This document shows positions 55,001 through 62,372 of a stretch of DNA of 64,000 bases, piece by piece. Below the pieces are notes generated by a model. It was not told where the DNA came from, did no database searches, and saw nothing but the letters and a program-made list of their open reading frames with translations. Position 1 is the stretch's first letter, and each line of letters opens with the position of its first letter. The position numbers and the translations under genes were made by a program. Source of the stretch: Sorangium cellulosum (GTDB lineage: Bacteria; Myxococcota_A; Polyangia; Polyangiales; Polyangiaceae); the NCBI RefSeq assembly GCF_004135735.1, contig NZ_CP012670.1, forward strand, positions 2,170,001-2,234,000, written 5' to 3'.

Positions 55001-55784
55001 GCAGGCGCTCCCCGGTCTCCTTGCCGTCCGCCTGCGGCGGCGGGGCGGGGAGGCACAGGAGCGCGCGCACGCCGCCCGCGTGCCCGCTCCCGCCTTCGCC
55101 GCGCACCTCGCACTCGACGTCGCCGACGAGGTACCAGAGGCGCACGGTGCCGTCGTCGCCGCCCGACGCGAGCCGCCCGTCGCGCGGCGCGAAGGCGAGC
55201 GCGGTGACCGGTCCGTCGTGGCCGGGCATGGCGCGCTCTGCGCCCGTCGCGAGCGTGATCACCCGGACGATGCCGTCGTCGCCCGCGGCCGCGATCCTCT
55301 CGCCGGCGGGATCGAAGGCCACGGCGCGGAGCGGCGCTGCCGCGAGCGCGAACGACCGGAGCTCGGTCGCGGTCCCTGGCGCCGGGGCGGGGGACGCGCC
55401 TCGCGCGCCGGCGCGCCACAGGCGCAGCGCGCCGTCGGCGCCGACGGTCGCGAGGTGCTCGCCGTCCGGCGCGGCCGCGATCGCCGTGGCGCCTCCCTGG
55501 TGCGCGTCGATCGCCCGCGCCTCGGCCCCGTCGCCGGCCACGAGGCGCAGCGCGCCGTCGGAGCACGCCGCCGCGAGCAGGTCGCCCACGAACGCGAGGC
55601 CGAGCACGTGCGCGGGCACGTCGATCGAGCGCGCCGGCTTGCCGGCCACGTGGTCGAACAGCGTCACCTGGCTCGCGCCGAGGGGGGCTCGGGCCGCGGG
55701 CGCGCGCACGCCGCCGACCGCGAGCAGCCTCGGGCCGATCGCGAGCGCGCGGACCTTCTCGTGGTGGCCGATCGCGTGGTTCAT
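49026..55784 (-). CDS. Giant WD40-HEAT repeat protein, 2252 residues
   Basis: Start ATG at 55784 overlaps the upstream stop as ATGA. Residues 1-380 form a beta-propeller of WD40-like blades (AIAAAPDGEHLATVGADGAL, RAVAFDPAGERIAAAGDDGI, ALAFAPRDGRLASGGDDGTV), and the remaining 1870 residues are about 45 HEAT/Armadillo-like repeats (for example DPDAEVRAFAARELGANGRR, DEHATVRAAALEALRAIDHD, DDADASVRAAALDAYARLAP). No signal or membrane segment. Such a scaffold may bind nucleoprotein or a large partner; no catalytic motif. Its stop is overlapped by the SWIM gene. The size is exceptional, and the whole frame is open without stops. Confidence 0.9.
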   Translation of the reverse strand: MNHAIGHHEKVRALAIGPRLLAVGGVRAPAARAPLGASQVTLFDHVAGKPARSIDVPAHVLGLAFVGDLLAAACSDGALRLVAGDGAEARAIDAHQGGATAIAAAPDGEHLATVGADGALRLWRAGARGASPAPAPGTATELRSFALAAAPLRAVAFDPAGERIAAAGDDGIVRVITLATGAERAMPGHDGPVTALAFAPRDGRLASGGDDGTVRLWYLVGDVECEVRGEGGSGHAGGVRALLCLPAPPPQADGKETGERLLSAGEDGAIRIHRLEDRRKPRTLETGAAPLHALAFAPASRGGPGRKGARPQAGRGAPDPQDGLGLVFAAGDRRTVWRFPIDASGAPADGAVELAHGFDVLAQALSGARPAREGAVKTLASLDEPEALETALRALRSDPDAEVRAFAARELGANGRRGARAKLREALDDEHATVRAAALEALRAIDHDAPLAPLRAGLEARAADVQRRALVELVKLRGSSPLVPGLIEGRLSARDASVRLTALDALEELRPGSPDPLRAAFERGPADLRAEALVRAALSGWLSAPGFAQVAARALDDDDPEVRRIAFAAKVLERRPLAHALEARDEDLGRAALDIARRAAEVLRRARAGGDDRPAQDAKEGARATDEAAAQKAARAEIPGVGSPGAEPTEADLEPLLTAMACRTPDTAVRGARGLAQLGDPRALGALLQLTREQDPSLRRQAATALAELRDARAEKRLVWMLDDADASVRAAALDAYARLAPSTPLAVAEASLRSSQEDIRVRGLELLVKLAGEGKGPRPPEAEALLADAIEDESQRVRGEAFRTLWSWHAADPQKALDRALRARFPDLRLRAVEELKAHGEQAWAAERLHAAIGDRDAGVAQAAYDAVVKRLGKAAAAPHLAAMASVHPSVRESGARGAAHAAASDEVRSPLVRLLEDDHAGPRIAAIEALDRLLPGDAGPLHIGLQSSHLDLRVRAAELCAARRDEHLVNPMRALLADKLLLDVGRGSAFAVPSKELPIQILGPLRARAATALATLGAPRLVKYFATELLKDDYPDVREQAARGLAMAARRGEEGYLLDAMGHADIAVRSWAADGLARLGDVRALPVLTGTLRHEHPPIRVATIMSFAALGPEGYGGMLQGLEDSSREVQELVFAIVLARDLRAFRRGDPPDLLASALSSQRADVRFAAARALELRADPEAYLAHLIEVLTPPRPDAAAAPDADRERAPEGEPAAAMKEWPPEIARGRILVGLAEALAGDNPEQRYAAAQVLRLRRKPVEYFREAKRVAALRPLGAPIVADTTPRAAAETDTAPAKGWLRRLFAQAGERAGGEPSGGAVPEGEQRRLRWLAFGAYMGLLRQVSPGDDEAHRTRRDAIDRIVDACATGHVSAAAAIPPLVRALDDPHHLVRRAAFAGLKALFPAGAGEPLALALASASADVARAALDEIAARGDDARPEIVRALSSPLPDVRRHAFELLSRLCPKGSLEPLFAALGSEHADLRLGVLERLASSSDPRIVPALCRAMESDHDDLRLRAAELLARRRDDRAVDVLAAFLRADAPAATARARDALVALASGAAARALAARMEEAAAPADRAALARALGGTRNPEATGALAARFDDDAAEVRSAAFKACLEIVDRGRAREERDAARALGFLAAAARAKDPALRLAAARELDLGDDPAQDDLLTALFSDRDLPTRVAAVTSYARRVKDKGAPPGPLEAVVRAGTRELLLPAAEGVAERGLAAALRPLLLIARAGEPGERERALLALGTLGDARALEELEAVAAGGTKEAPVELGMQAAATEALGRIAPKLESAELRRRAAERVEQALRADALELREAAARGARWLGGERARVLLEELVRAGDTPDRLRVVAVNELGLLGDAAAEPALARALDASSAEVRKAARKALEKLFPGERTRVELLAVGSEHDDVASPAASYLAAEADPAELLPRLASLQDEDLRQRLAMGLLRRGALPAAALLRMLADDRAPARQEAARLIAAGAVAGGDREALAGALASAAQRTAERWAAAHGEQRDAEAAAWRELLWASARAGAAPMAPALRALLADGGAPGEIRREAARALGALEALGGEPPADSLAALSAALVDTDAGVRAAAAAALAALAPDASVAAAAAVRPLDPVAVEATARAASPESLAALARSAPGRRVALPSMLARGAIAPLISLARGEGDAAARPDATARLDAIAALGRAGGERALEALAALAFDKKAADLAVRKAAYRAYRRAQRRAARDRARGGRAPALPEPPDGVNA

Positions 55785-58693
55785 GCGCCGTCCTCGCTGA
55801 CGCTGGGAGAGGATCGGCCTGCGCCGCCCTCGCTGACGCTGGGAGAGGATCGCCCTGCGCCGTCCTCTCCGACGCGAGGAGCGGATCGCCCTGCGCCGTC
55901 CTCTCCGATTCCCCCGAGATCGAGCCCCGGATGCGCGCGCCTGAGCCGCATGAGCGCCGCCAGGCACGCCTGCCACTCGCCCTTCGCGATCGAGCCGGTG
56001 AACTCGGCGAGGACGGGGGCGGCGAGCGCCGCGAACGCCGCGTCCTCGACCGCGAGATCGCGCACGATCTCGATCACGTGCCGCTTCGCCTCGCTCGCGG
56101 AGAGGCGGCGCCGCGGCCCGGCGTCGTCCCCCGCCTCCGGCGATCTCCCGCCGGGGATGCCGGAGAGCACGTGCCGCAGGAAGCTCCGCAGCGCCTCGAC
56201 GTCCGCGAACCGCCCCGCGTCCTCGGGCGGCTCCGCCGTCGCGCGCGCCTCCCTGCGCGCGGCGCGCGCGGACCAGCCCGGCGGCAGGTCGCGCGGCCGG
56301 TGCTTCTCCCAGAGCATGCGCACCGCGAAGAGGCGCACCTCGCGATCGGCGCTCTGCATCAGCCAGCCGAGGCGCTCCGGGCCGCCGAGCCGCGCGTAGT
56401 GCTTCAGGATGAGCGACAGGCCGAGCTCGCGCGCGCTCTTCTTCAGGCTCTCCGTCAGCGCGAAGACCTGCGCCGGATCGAGCTCGTCCAGCGTGAGCGT
56501 CGTCGCCGGATCCGCCGACGGGTCGCCCGCCTTGCGGAGCGCGTCGAAGGCGATGTTGCGCACCTCCTTCGCGTCGCTGTGGGCGAGCTCGTAGACGCGG
56601 GTCTGGTAGCCCCACGCCCGGAGCTCCGCGCGCGTGATGAGCGCGGCGAAGCGCCGGACGTCCTCCCGCTCGTCCGAGAGCGCTGGCCAGATCCGCTCGG
56701 CGCTGAACGCCGCGCGCGGCAGCATGGCGCGGGGATCCGCCTTCAGCCCGAGCTCCTTCGCCTCGGCCTGCTCGGGCCCGAGCGCGGGGTGATGGCAGCG
56801 CAGGTACGCCTGCGCGAACGCGCGCATCGGCTCCGGCTCCTTCTCGCCGAGCGCCAGCGCGAACAGCCTCGCGATGCCCGCCTCTCGGTCGCCGCGGCCG
56901 CCCTGGGCCTGGCCCGGGTCGAAGTCCTGCGGCTTCATGTGCGAGAGCAGGTAGCCGCGGGCGAAGCCGCTCAGCGCCGGATCGGCGCGCCGCGCGAGCG
57001 CGAGCAGCCAGGGCAGGGTGAGCTGCCTCGGCGTGACGATCTTCGGGTTGCCGAGCACCTCCAGGGCGATCGCGCGCGTCTCCGCGCTGAAGACGAGCCC
57101 CTTCAGCCGCTCCACGTCCTCGGCGGTCAGGTCGGGCAGGGCGTCGGCCTTGCGGAGCCAGGCCGCGACCGCGTGCCCGATGCGCTTCCGCGTGAGCGCG
57201 CCGAGCAGCCACGGCGTCCCGATCGCAGCGGCCGGGTACTTGCCGAGCGCGTCCAGCGCGGTCCTGGTCGCGCCGTCGTCGTCCTCGTGGCGCGGATCGT
57301 CGAGCACGCGCACCCAGAAGCCCGCGCCGAGCTCTCCGGGCCGGTACTTCGCCTTGAGGTAGGCGGCGGCCCACCGCTTCTGCTCGCGCTCGCCGTAGAT
57401 CATGTCGACGAGGAACGGCTCGGGCAGCTCCGCGCGATCGAAGCGCTCGCTCAGCGCCTTCGCGGCCCACGCCCTCGTCTCGTCGAACGCGAGCAGCCGC
57501 CCGAGGAACGCGTGGCCGAGCGCGCGTGGGCTCCGGCCCTCGAGGGTCGACGCCGCGAACGCGCGCGCGTCCCTGTGCTCGGAGGAGAGCAGCGCCGCGA
57601 GGCGCTCCTCGTCGAGATCCGCGGCGTGGGCGCGGCCGTACTCGATCGCGAACGCGCGCGCCTTCGCGCTCGGCGAGCCGAGCAGCGCGAGCACCGCGTC
57701 GTGGAGCCCGAGGCTCCGCAGCTTGCTCTGGTGGAGCTCCGGCGAGCCGAGCAGCGTCTCGACCAGGAAATCGTGCGCGCTCGCGAGCGGCCGGTGGGCG
57801 AGGCGGCCGAGCCACGCCGGCGTGACGTCGCGCAGCGCCTCCGGGAAGTCCTTCCTGAGCCCCTGGATCGCGAACCTGGCCGGCGGATCGGCCTGGCACT
57901 CCGACAGGAGGCGCATCAGCGCGTCGGGCGAGCGCCGCCACGCCTCGTCGAAGGCGCGGTGCTTGGTCATGTCGCCCGGCGGGACGCCGCCGTGGAACGA
58001 GCGCCCGTCGTACTTGCGCGCGCGGTGCGCCCAGATGTGGTTCGCGACCCAGAGGCCGCCGAACCTCGTGTCCGGCGTGTAGTGGCGGAGGACCTCGACC
58101 GCGAACTGCGGGTAGAGCTCCGGCACGCTCCGGCCGAGCTCGCGCAGGAAGCGCCACGCGCGGCGGCGCATGTAGATCAAGGTCCCGCGGGAGACCTCGC
58201 GCCGCGCGCCCAGGGGCTCGGCCACCTCGCGATCGAAGCGGTACGCGAGCGCGCCGAAGAGCGCCGCGTCGAGGCGCGCCTCGGCCAGCTTGTAGATGCG
58301 CTTGAGGCCGCCCCACGCCCCGAAGACGAGCGGCGCGCTCCGGGCCGCCTCGCACAGCGCGCTGCGCCCCGCGTCCGTGCCCTCCTCGTAGACGCGCACG
58401 AGCAGGTCGGCGAGCTCGAGCCGCGGCGGCGGGGCGGGGTCGAGCTGCGCGAGGAAGCGCTTCCACGCGTCGGTGGACTGCTCGCGCCGCTGCTCGGGCG
58501 TGCGCATGCCCTGCGCGAGCGACAGCAGCCGCAGGAACGCCGGGAAGGTGAGCGCGCCCTCGCGGGGAGGCGCCTCGGGCGCGGGCGCCGGCTGCTCGAG
58601 GTAGGCGACGAGGATCTCGGCCAGGCCGGGGGAGCCGCTCGCGGCGAGCTGCTTGACGTTCGCGATGTCGATCGGGTCCGGTGAGCTCGCCAC
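55781..58693 (-). CDS. Helical-repeat protein with repetitive C-terminal tail, 970 residues
   Basis: A mostly helical protein with HEAT-like units (GLKRIYKLAEARLDAALFGA, SEHRDARAFAASTLEGRSPR, SDAKEVRNIAFDALRKAGDP) and a unique block FGGLWVANHIWAHRARKYDG with GRSFHGGVPPGDMTKHRAFD, conserved-looking but unassigned. Its last 45 residues are three 12-residue repeats (GEDGAGRSSPSV type). Four bases of overlap (ATGA at 55781-55784) couple it to the giant WD40-HEAT gene. Together with that gene, the SWIM gene and probably the WGR gene upstream, it forms one transcription unit that leads into the retron. Function unknown. Confidence 0.85.
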   Translation of the reverse strand: MASSPDPIDIANVKQLAASGSPGLAEILVAYLEQPAPAPEAPPREGALTFPAFLRLLSLAQGMRTPEQRREQSTDAWKRFLAQLDPAPPPRLELADLLVRVYEEGTDAGRSALCEAARSAPLVFGAWGGLKRIYKLAEARLDAALFGALAYRFDREVAEPLGARREVSRGTLIYMRRRAWRFLRELGRSVPELYPQFAVEVLRHYTPDTRFGGLWVANHIWAHRARKYDGRSFHGGVPPGDMTKHRAFDEAWRRSPDALMRLLSECQADPPARFAIQGLRKDFPEALRDVTPAWLGRLAHRPLASAHDFLVETLLGSPELHQSKLRSLGLHDAVLALLGSPSAKARAFAIEYGRAHAADLDEERLAALLSSEHRDARAFAASTLEGRSPRALGHAFLGRLLAFDETRAWAAKALSERFDRAELPEPFLVDMIYGEREQKRWAAAYLKAKYRPGELGAGFWVRVLDDPRHEDDDGATRTALDALGKYPAAAIGTPWLLGALTRKRIGHAVAAWLRKADALPDLTAEDVERLKGLVFSAETRAIALEVLGNPKIVTPRQLTLPWLLALARRADPALSGFARGYLLSHMKPQDFDPGQAQGGRGDREAGIARLFALALGEKEPEPMRAFAQAYLRCHHPALGPEQAEAKELGLKADPRAMLPRAAFSAERIWPALSDEREDVRRFAALITRAELRAWGYQTRVYELAHSDAKEVRNIAFDALRKAGDPSADPATTLTLDELDPAQVFALTESLKKSARELGLSLILKHYARLGGPERLGWLMQSADREVRLFAVRMLWEKHRPRDLPPGWSARAARREARATAEPPEDAGRFADVEALRSFLRHVLSGIPGGRSPEAGDDAGPRRRLSASEAKRHVIEIVRDLAVEDAAFAALAAPVLAEFTGSIAKGEWQACLAALMRLRRAHPGLDLGGIGEDGAGRSAPRVGEDGAGRSSPSVSEGGAGRSSPSVSEDGA
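55785..55910 (-). repeat. 36-bp tandem repeat at the end of the helical-repeat gene
   Basis: Three and a half copies of a 36-bp unit starting at 55785, 55821, 55857 and 55893 (each begins GCGCCGYCCTC on the plus strand). They encode the 12-residue repeat at the C-terminus and end just at the stop/start overlap with the giant gene. First two copies differ by only two bases. Confidence 0.9.
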
Positions 58694-58865
58694 AGCGCCC
58701 CCTCGCAGACGAATGACCTCGGAGAATCGCGAGGATGGCGCTCCTGGTCAAGCCTCAGTCGATCCAGCGACGACGGAGCGCGGGCGCCTGCGCTGTGGTC
58801 CATGCGCCCACGTCTGCGCCTCGCCACGGCCACGCGAGCGCCTCGCGTGGGTGCTCCACGCGCTG
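58694..58865 (-). other. Gap between WGR gene and helical-repeat gene
   Basis: About 170 bases (plus the duplicated segment up to 58902) with no gene. A second promoter for the downstream giant genes could lie here, but none was recognised. Confidence 0.3.
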
Positions 58866-58935
58866 CTCACGCCGCGCGCATGCGCGCGATGCGCTCCGCG
58901 ACTCACGCCGCGCGCATGCGCGCGATGCGCTCCGC
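58866..58935. repeat. 34-bp direct duplication at the 3' end of the WGR gene
   Basis: Two identical 34-bp copies (58866-58899 and 58902-58935) separated by two bases. They begin CTCACGCCGCGCGCATGCGC. The right copy contains the last ten codons and stop of the WGR gene; the left copy lies outside. Recent tandem duplication with period 36, the same period as the repeat at 55785. Confidence 0.9.
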
Positions 58936-59802
58936 CACGTGCGCGTCGCCGCCCGCGTCGAGGCGCGCGAGGTGGTCCTTCAGCGATCGCCCGCTGCCGG
59001 CGAGGTGCGCCTCGAGGTGGGGCGCGAGCACCTTCCATCGCAGCGCCCATCCGGCCTCGGTGCTCATCGAGCCGCACCCCGGCCGATCGACGAGCAGCGC
59101 GCCGAGCCGGAGGCCGAGCTCCGGGTCGCCGAGCTCCTCGAGCTGGCGCGCGAGGAGCGCGAGCGCCGCGGCGGCCGGCGAGGTCTCGGGCGGGGCCTTC
59201 CACGTCTCGCGCACCGCGCGCGCGAACGCCGCGGCGTCGAGCTCCGAGAGCAGCTCGATGGCGCGCACGAGCGGCAGCCGATCGGGCGCGCGCTGCGCGA
59301 CGACGCGGGCCATGAGCGCGTCGATCGCGGCGGACAGCGCCGCGTCGGCCGCGGGATCGACGCCGCCGAGCGCGGAGAGCGCGCGGCGGGCGCGGCGCAC
59401 GGCGCGCCCGAGCGCCCAGCTCCGCCGGCCGCGCGCGGCCGCGAGCGCCGAGAGCGCGTGGACGGCCGCCTTCCGCTGCGCCTCGGTGGCCTTGCCGGCC
59501 CGCACGCGCGGCGGCAGGTCGAGCTTCGGCGGGGGCGGCGCGGCCTTGTCGGCGCTGGCCGCGGGGGCGCCGCCGGCGGGCGCGCCACCCGCGGAGACGG
59601 CCACTTCCTGGTAGCCCTCCCGGAGCTTCTCCGCGATCTTCTTCTCCAGCTCGCGGGTCGCGGCCTCCGCCGTGGGAAAGGCCTTCTCCTTCCGTTGCCC
59701 TGCAGTGCCGAGCCGGCCGTAGACGACGATGAACGTCCTGTCGTCCACGCCGGCCATCCAGAACTTGGCGCTCGTCCCCTGCACGAACTCGAACCGGCGC
59801 AT
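58903..59802 (-). CDS. WGR-domain protein
   Basis: A 299-residue protein. Residues 1-75 are a WGR domain: FEFVQGTSAKFWMAGVDDRT, then FIVVYGRLGTAGQRKEKAFP and AAATRELEKKIAEKLREGYQ, where Y-G-R replaces the W-G-R of the consensus. WGR domains bind nucleic acid ends, as in PARP proteins and in bacterial repair- or defence-linked proteins. After a Pro/Ala linker, residues 95-299 are helical with VRAIELLSELDAAAFARAVR. Start ATG at 59802. It heads the minus-strand block that continues to the retron, and diverges from the TetR gene. Confidence 0.88.
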   Translation of the reverse strand: MRRFEFVQGTSAKFWMAGVDDRTFIVVYGRLGTAGQRKEKAFPTAEAATRELEKKIAEKLREGYQEVAVSAGGAPAGGAPAASADKAAPPPPKLDLPPRVRAGKATEAQRKAAVHALSALAAARGRRSWALGRAVRRARRALSALGGVDPAADAALSAAIDALMARVVAQRAPDRLPLVRAIELLSELDAAAFARAVRETWKAPPETSPAAAALALLARQLEELGDPELGLRLGALLVDRPGCGSMSTEAGWALRWKVLAPHLEAHLAGSGRSLKDHLARLDAGGDAHVAERIARMRAA

Positions 59803-60006
59803 GGGAGGAGGGTACTACGGCCGCGTCGCAGCGCGCCTTGCTCTGCAGTCCCGCGCGTGGCGGGCGGGTCCTCCGCCGCGGCGCGACGAGCGCGGTCCCC
59901 CGTGTCCGGCCCTGTTCACAACGACGCGCGATTCCCACGCGGCTCTCGCGATATTCACCTGTAATTTCGATGAATTGCCGCATTTCATGCGCCGCCGCCT
60001 TGAAAC

Positions 60007-60023
60007 AGACCGACGGTCGGTCT
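60007..60023. promoter_or_regulatory. TetR-type palindromic operator
   Basis: AGACCGACGGTCGGTCT is a perfect 17-bp palindrome around a central G, 11 bases before the GTG of the TetR-family gene, in an AT-richer patch. Position and symmetry fit autoregulation by that repressor, together with the downstream ABC genes. Confidence 0.75.
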
Positions 60024-60034
60024 AAATTCGTGCG

Positions 60035-60757
60035 GTGGTCAGAACGGTCCTGAAAGCCGATGAGCGGCGCTCCCAGATCCTCGACGCCGCGCGGGCCCTG
60101 TTCATGCGCCGGGGCTACGACGCCACCACGATCAACGACATCCTCGCGGCCACCCGCCTGTCGAAGGGCGCGTTCTATCATCACTTCTCCTCCAAGGCCG
60201 AGGTCCTGGACGCCCTCTGCGCGCGCATGGCCCATGAGGGGCTCTCGGCCGCCTCGCGCATCTTCGAGCGCACGGAGCTCGGTCCCGTCGAGCGACTCCA
60301 GCTCTTCTTCGCGGCAGGCAGCCAGTACAAGGACGAGAACGCGGCCGCGCTCAAGGCGGTCCTGTGCGTCCTTTATCGCGACGAGAACCTCCGACTGCGC
60401 CTGTCGGTCACCGAGCGCACCATCGAGCTCATCGCGCCCCGGCTCGCGGAGGTGCTGGCCGAGGGCCGGGCGAGCGGCGTCTTCGAGATCGACGACCCGG
60501 CCGAGACGGCGCGGCTCATCCTCCACCTCGGCCGCATGGTTCACGACGCGTTCGCCGCGGCGATGCGCCTCCCGCCCGCCCAGCGCGCGCAGGCGAGCGC
60601 GCTGTGCCGCGCGCGCGTCGACACGTACGAGCGCGCCATCGAGCGCGTGCTCGGCGTCGCCAGAGACCGCCTGACCCTCGTGGCGCCGAGCATGATCGAG
60701 CGGTTCCTCGACGCGCCGGCGCCGGACCTCGACATCGGAAAAGGAGCTGAGTCATGA
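60035..60757 (+). CDS. TetR-family transcriptional regulator
   Basis: A 240-residue repressor. The HTH region is typical: RRSQILDAARALFMRRGYDA, TTINDILAATRLSKGAFYHH and FSSKAEVLDALCARM (residues 10-63). The C-terminal ligand-binding domain is divergent, as usual. The GTG at 60035 was chosen because it follows the palindromic operator closely and gives the normal N-terminus. The stop overlaps the ATG of the ABC ATPase gene (ATGA at 60754-60757), so regulator and transporter form one operon, likely self-repressed through the palindrome at 60007 and induced by a transported compound. Confidence 0.92.
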   Translation: MVRTVLKADERRSQILDAARALFMRRGYDATTINDILAATRLSKGAFYHHFSSKAEVLDALCARMAHEGLSAASRIFERTELGPVERLQLFFAAGSQYKDENAAALKAVLCVLYRDENLRLRLSVTERTIELIAPRLAEVLAEGRASGVFEIDDPAETARLILHLGRMVHDAFAAAMRLPPAQRAQASALCRARVDTYERAIERVLGVARDRLTLVAPSMIERFLDAPAPDLDIGKGAES

Positions 60758-61548
60758 GCACCGCGTCTCTCGATGCTCCGGTGAGCCCCGAGCCGCGCGC
60801 CGCCATCCGCGTCGAGCGGCTGAGCAAGCGCTACAAGGACGTCCTGGCCGTCGACGACGTGAGCTTCACGGTCGCGCCGGGCGAGATCTTCGGCTTCATG
60901 GGCCACAACGGCGCCGGCAAGACGACGACGATCAAGATGCTGCTCGGCCTCGTCCGCCCGACCAGCGGCGCGGCGTCGGTGCTAGGCCACGACATCGTCC
61001 GGGAGAGCCTCGACGTGCGGCGGGTGTCCGGCTTCCTCCCGGGGAGCTACGCGCTGCCCAAGGAGATGACGGCCGCGTCGTTCCTCACCTACATCGCCTC
61101 GATGTTCGGTATGCCGCGCGAGGCCTCGCGCGCCAGGGTCGACGAGCTGCTCTCGCTCTTCGGGCTGACGGGCGTCGCGCACAAGAAGCTCGGCGGCTTC
61201 TCGTCGGGGATGACGCAGAAGGTCGGCCTGGCGCAGGCGCTGCTCAACGAGCCGCGCGTCCTGTTCCTCGATGAGCCGACCTCGGGGCTCGATCCGATCG
61301 GGCGCCACGAGTTTCTGCAGCACATCCGGCACCTCGCGAAGGACAAGGGGGTGACGGTGATGTTCTCCACGCACATCCTGAGCGACATCGAGAGCATCTG
61401 CGAGGGCGTCGCGGTCCTGCACCGCGGCCGGCTCGTCGCGGCCGGCCCGCTCGACGCCCTCAGGCGGCGCTACGGCGAGAGCAGGATGGACGATCTCTAC
61501 CTGAAGCTCGCGCGCGCCCACGAGGCGCACGCCGGGGTGCGGTCGTGA
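60754..61548 (+). CDS. ABC transporter ATP-binding protein
   Basis: A 264-residue ABC ATPase. Walker A is GHNGAGKTTT (about residues 49-58), Q-loop region GFLPGSYALP, signature GGFSSGMTQKVGLAQALL, Walker B RVLFLDEPTSGLDP with the switch His in MFSTHIL. It most resembles CcmA/DrrA-type exporters of the ABC-2 class with separate permeases. Start overlaps the TetR stop; its own stop overlaps the permease start (GTGA at 61545-61548). Energises the two permeases encoded next. Confidence 0.93.
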   Translation: MSTASLDAPVSPEPRAAIRVERLSKRYKDVLAVDDVSFTVAPGEIFGFMGHNGAGKTTTIKMLLGLVRPTSGAASVLGHDIVRESLDVRRVSGFLPGSYALPKEMTAASFLTYIASMFGMPREASRARVDELLSLFGLTGVAHKKLGGFSSGMTQKVGLAQALLNEPRVLFLDEPTSGLDPIGRHEFLQHIRHLAKDKGVTVMFSTHILSDIESICEGVAVLHRGRLVAAGPLDALRRRYGESRMDDLYLKLARAHEAHAGVRS

Positions 61549-62369
61549 GCGCGGCCGGGCTCGCCGTGGCCGCGCGGCCCCTGCGCCCGGCCGCGGGCGG
61601 CTTCTTCCTCCGCGAGTACCTGCGCGTGCTGGGCGGCCGCCAAGCCCGGCTGGTGAGCGCCTTCATGCTCTACGGGATCGTCGGGCTGCCGGTAGTGCTC
61701 GGGAGACCCGACGAGGAGATGCTCTCGGCGGTGCGCACGTGGTTCGGCGGGTCGCAGATCGAGCTCAAGCTCTTTCTCTTCGCCTGGTTCGACCTCGCGA
61801 TGAACAAGATCGCGATCTTCTCCGCCGCGCTGCTCGGCGCCGGGATCATCACCGACGAGCGCAGCAAGGGGATGCTCGACATCTACCTCGCGAAGCCGAT
61901 ATCGCTCAGGCGCTACTTCGTCGTGAAGGTCCTCGCCGCGGCGGCGGCCATGGCCACGCTCCACGTGGGGGCGACGCTCGCCGGAGCGCTGTTCTTCGGC
62001 GGGTCGGTCCGCGGCTTCGCGCTCTCTCCCTACCTTCTCATGTCCTTCGTTCACCTGTTCGCGGCGGTCTTCGCGACGATCTTCGCGGGCGTGATGGCGG
62101 TGAGCGTGCATCGCAAGCTGATCTCGCTGCTGACCTCCGTCGTCGTGCTCTCGGCGCTCGTCTCGCTGGCGTTCGTCGGCTTCTATAACCCGAGCTTGCG
62201 GGCGATCAGCGTGCTCAACCCCCTGTACCACGGCGTGGCCCTGATCGATACGGCCGAGGCCGCTCGCGCGCGCGACGCGGTCGCGCCCGTGCTCTGGCTC
62301 GCGGGGTACTCGGCGCTGGCCCTCGCGTACGGCGCGCGGCGCGCCGCCGCGCTCGCCGGGGAGGAGTGA
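61545..62369 (+). CDS. ABC-2 type permease
   Basis: A 274-residue membrane protein with about six transmembrane segments (near 40-58, 78-100, 130-150, 160-185, 190-212 and 250-268 by hydrophobicity). The cytosolic segment TDERSKGMLDIYLAKPISLR is the ABC-2 permease hallmark for contact with the ATPase. Starts with GTG at 61545 in overlap with the ATPase gene. It is followed after three bases by a second permease, so the exporter is probably heterodimeric. The substrate is unknown. Confidence 0.88.
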   Translation: MSAAGLAVAARPLRPAAGGFFLREYLRVLGGRQARLVSAFMLYGIVGLPVVLGRPDEEMLSAVRTWFGGSQIELKLFLFAWFDLAMNKIAIFSAALLGAGIITDERSKGMLDIYLAKPISLRRYFVVKVLAAAAAMATLHVGATLAGALFFGGSVRGFALSPYLLMSFVHLFAAVFATIFAGVMAVSVHRKLISLLTSVVVLSALVSLAFVGFYNPSLRAISVLNPLYHGVALIDTAEAARARDAVAPVLWLAGYSALALAYGARRAAALAGEE

Positions 62370-62372
62370 CTC

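Noticed and set aside
55800..58751. Upstream extension of the giant gene to 58751 (3241 codons in one frame)
   Set aside because: The extension runs through the 970-residue gene in another frame and has shadow composition; the ATG at 55784 with ATGA overlap is the natural start.
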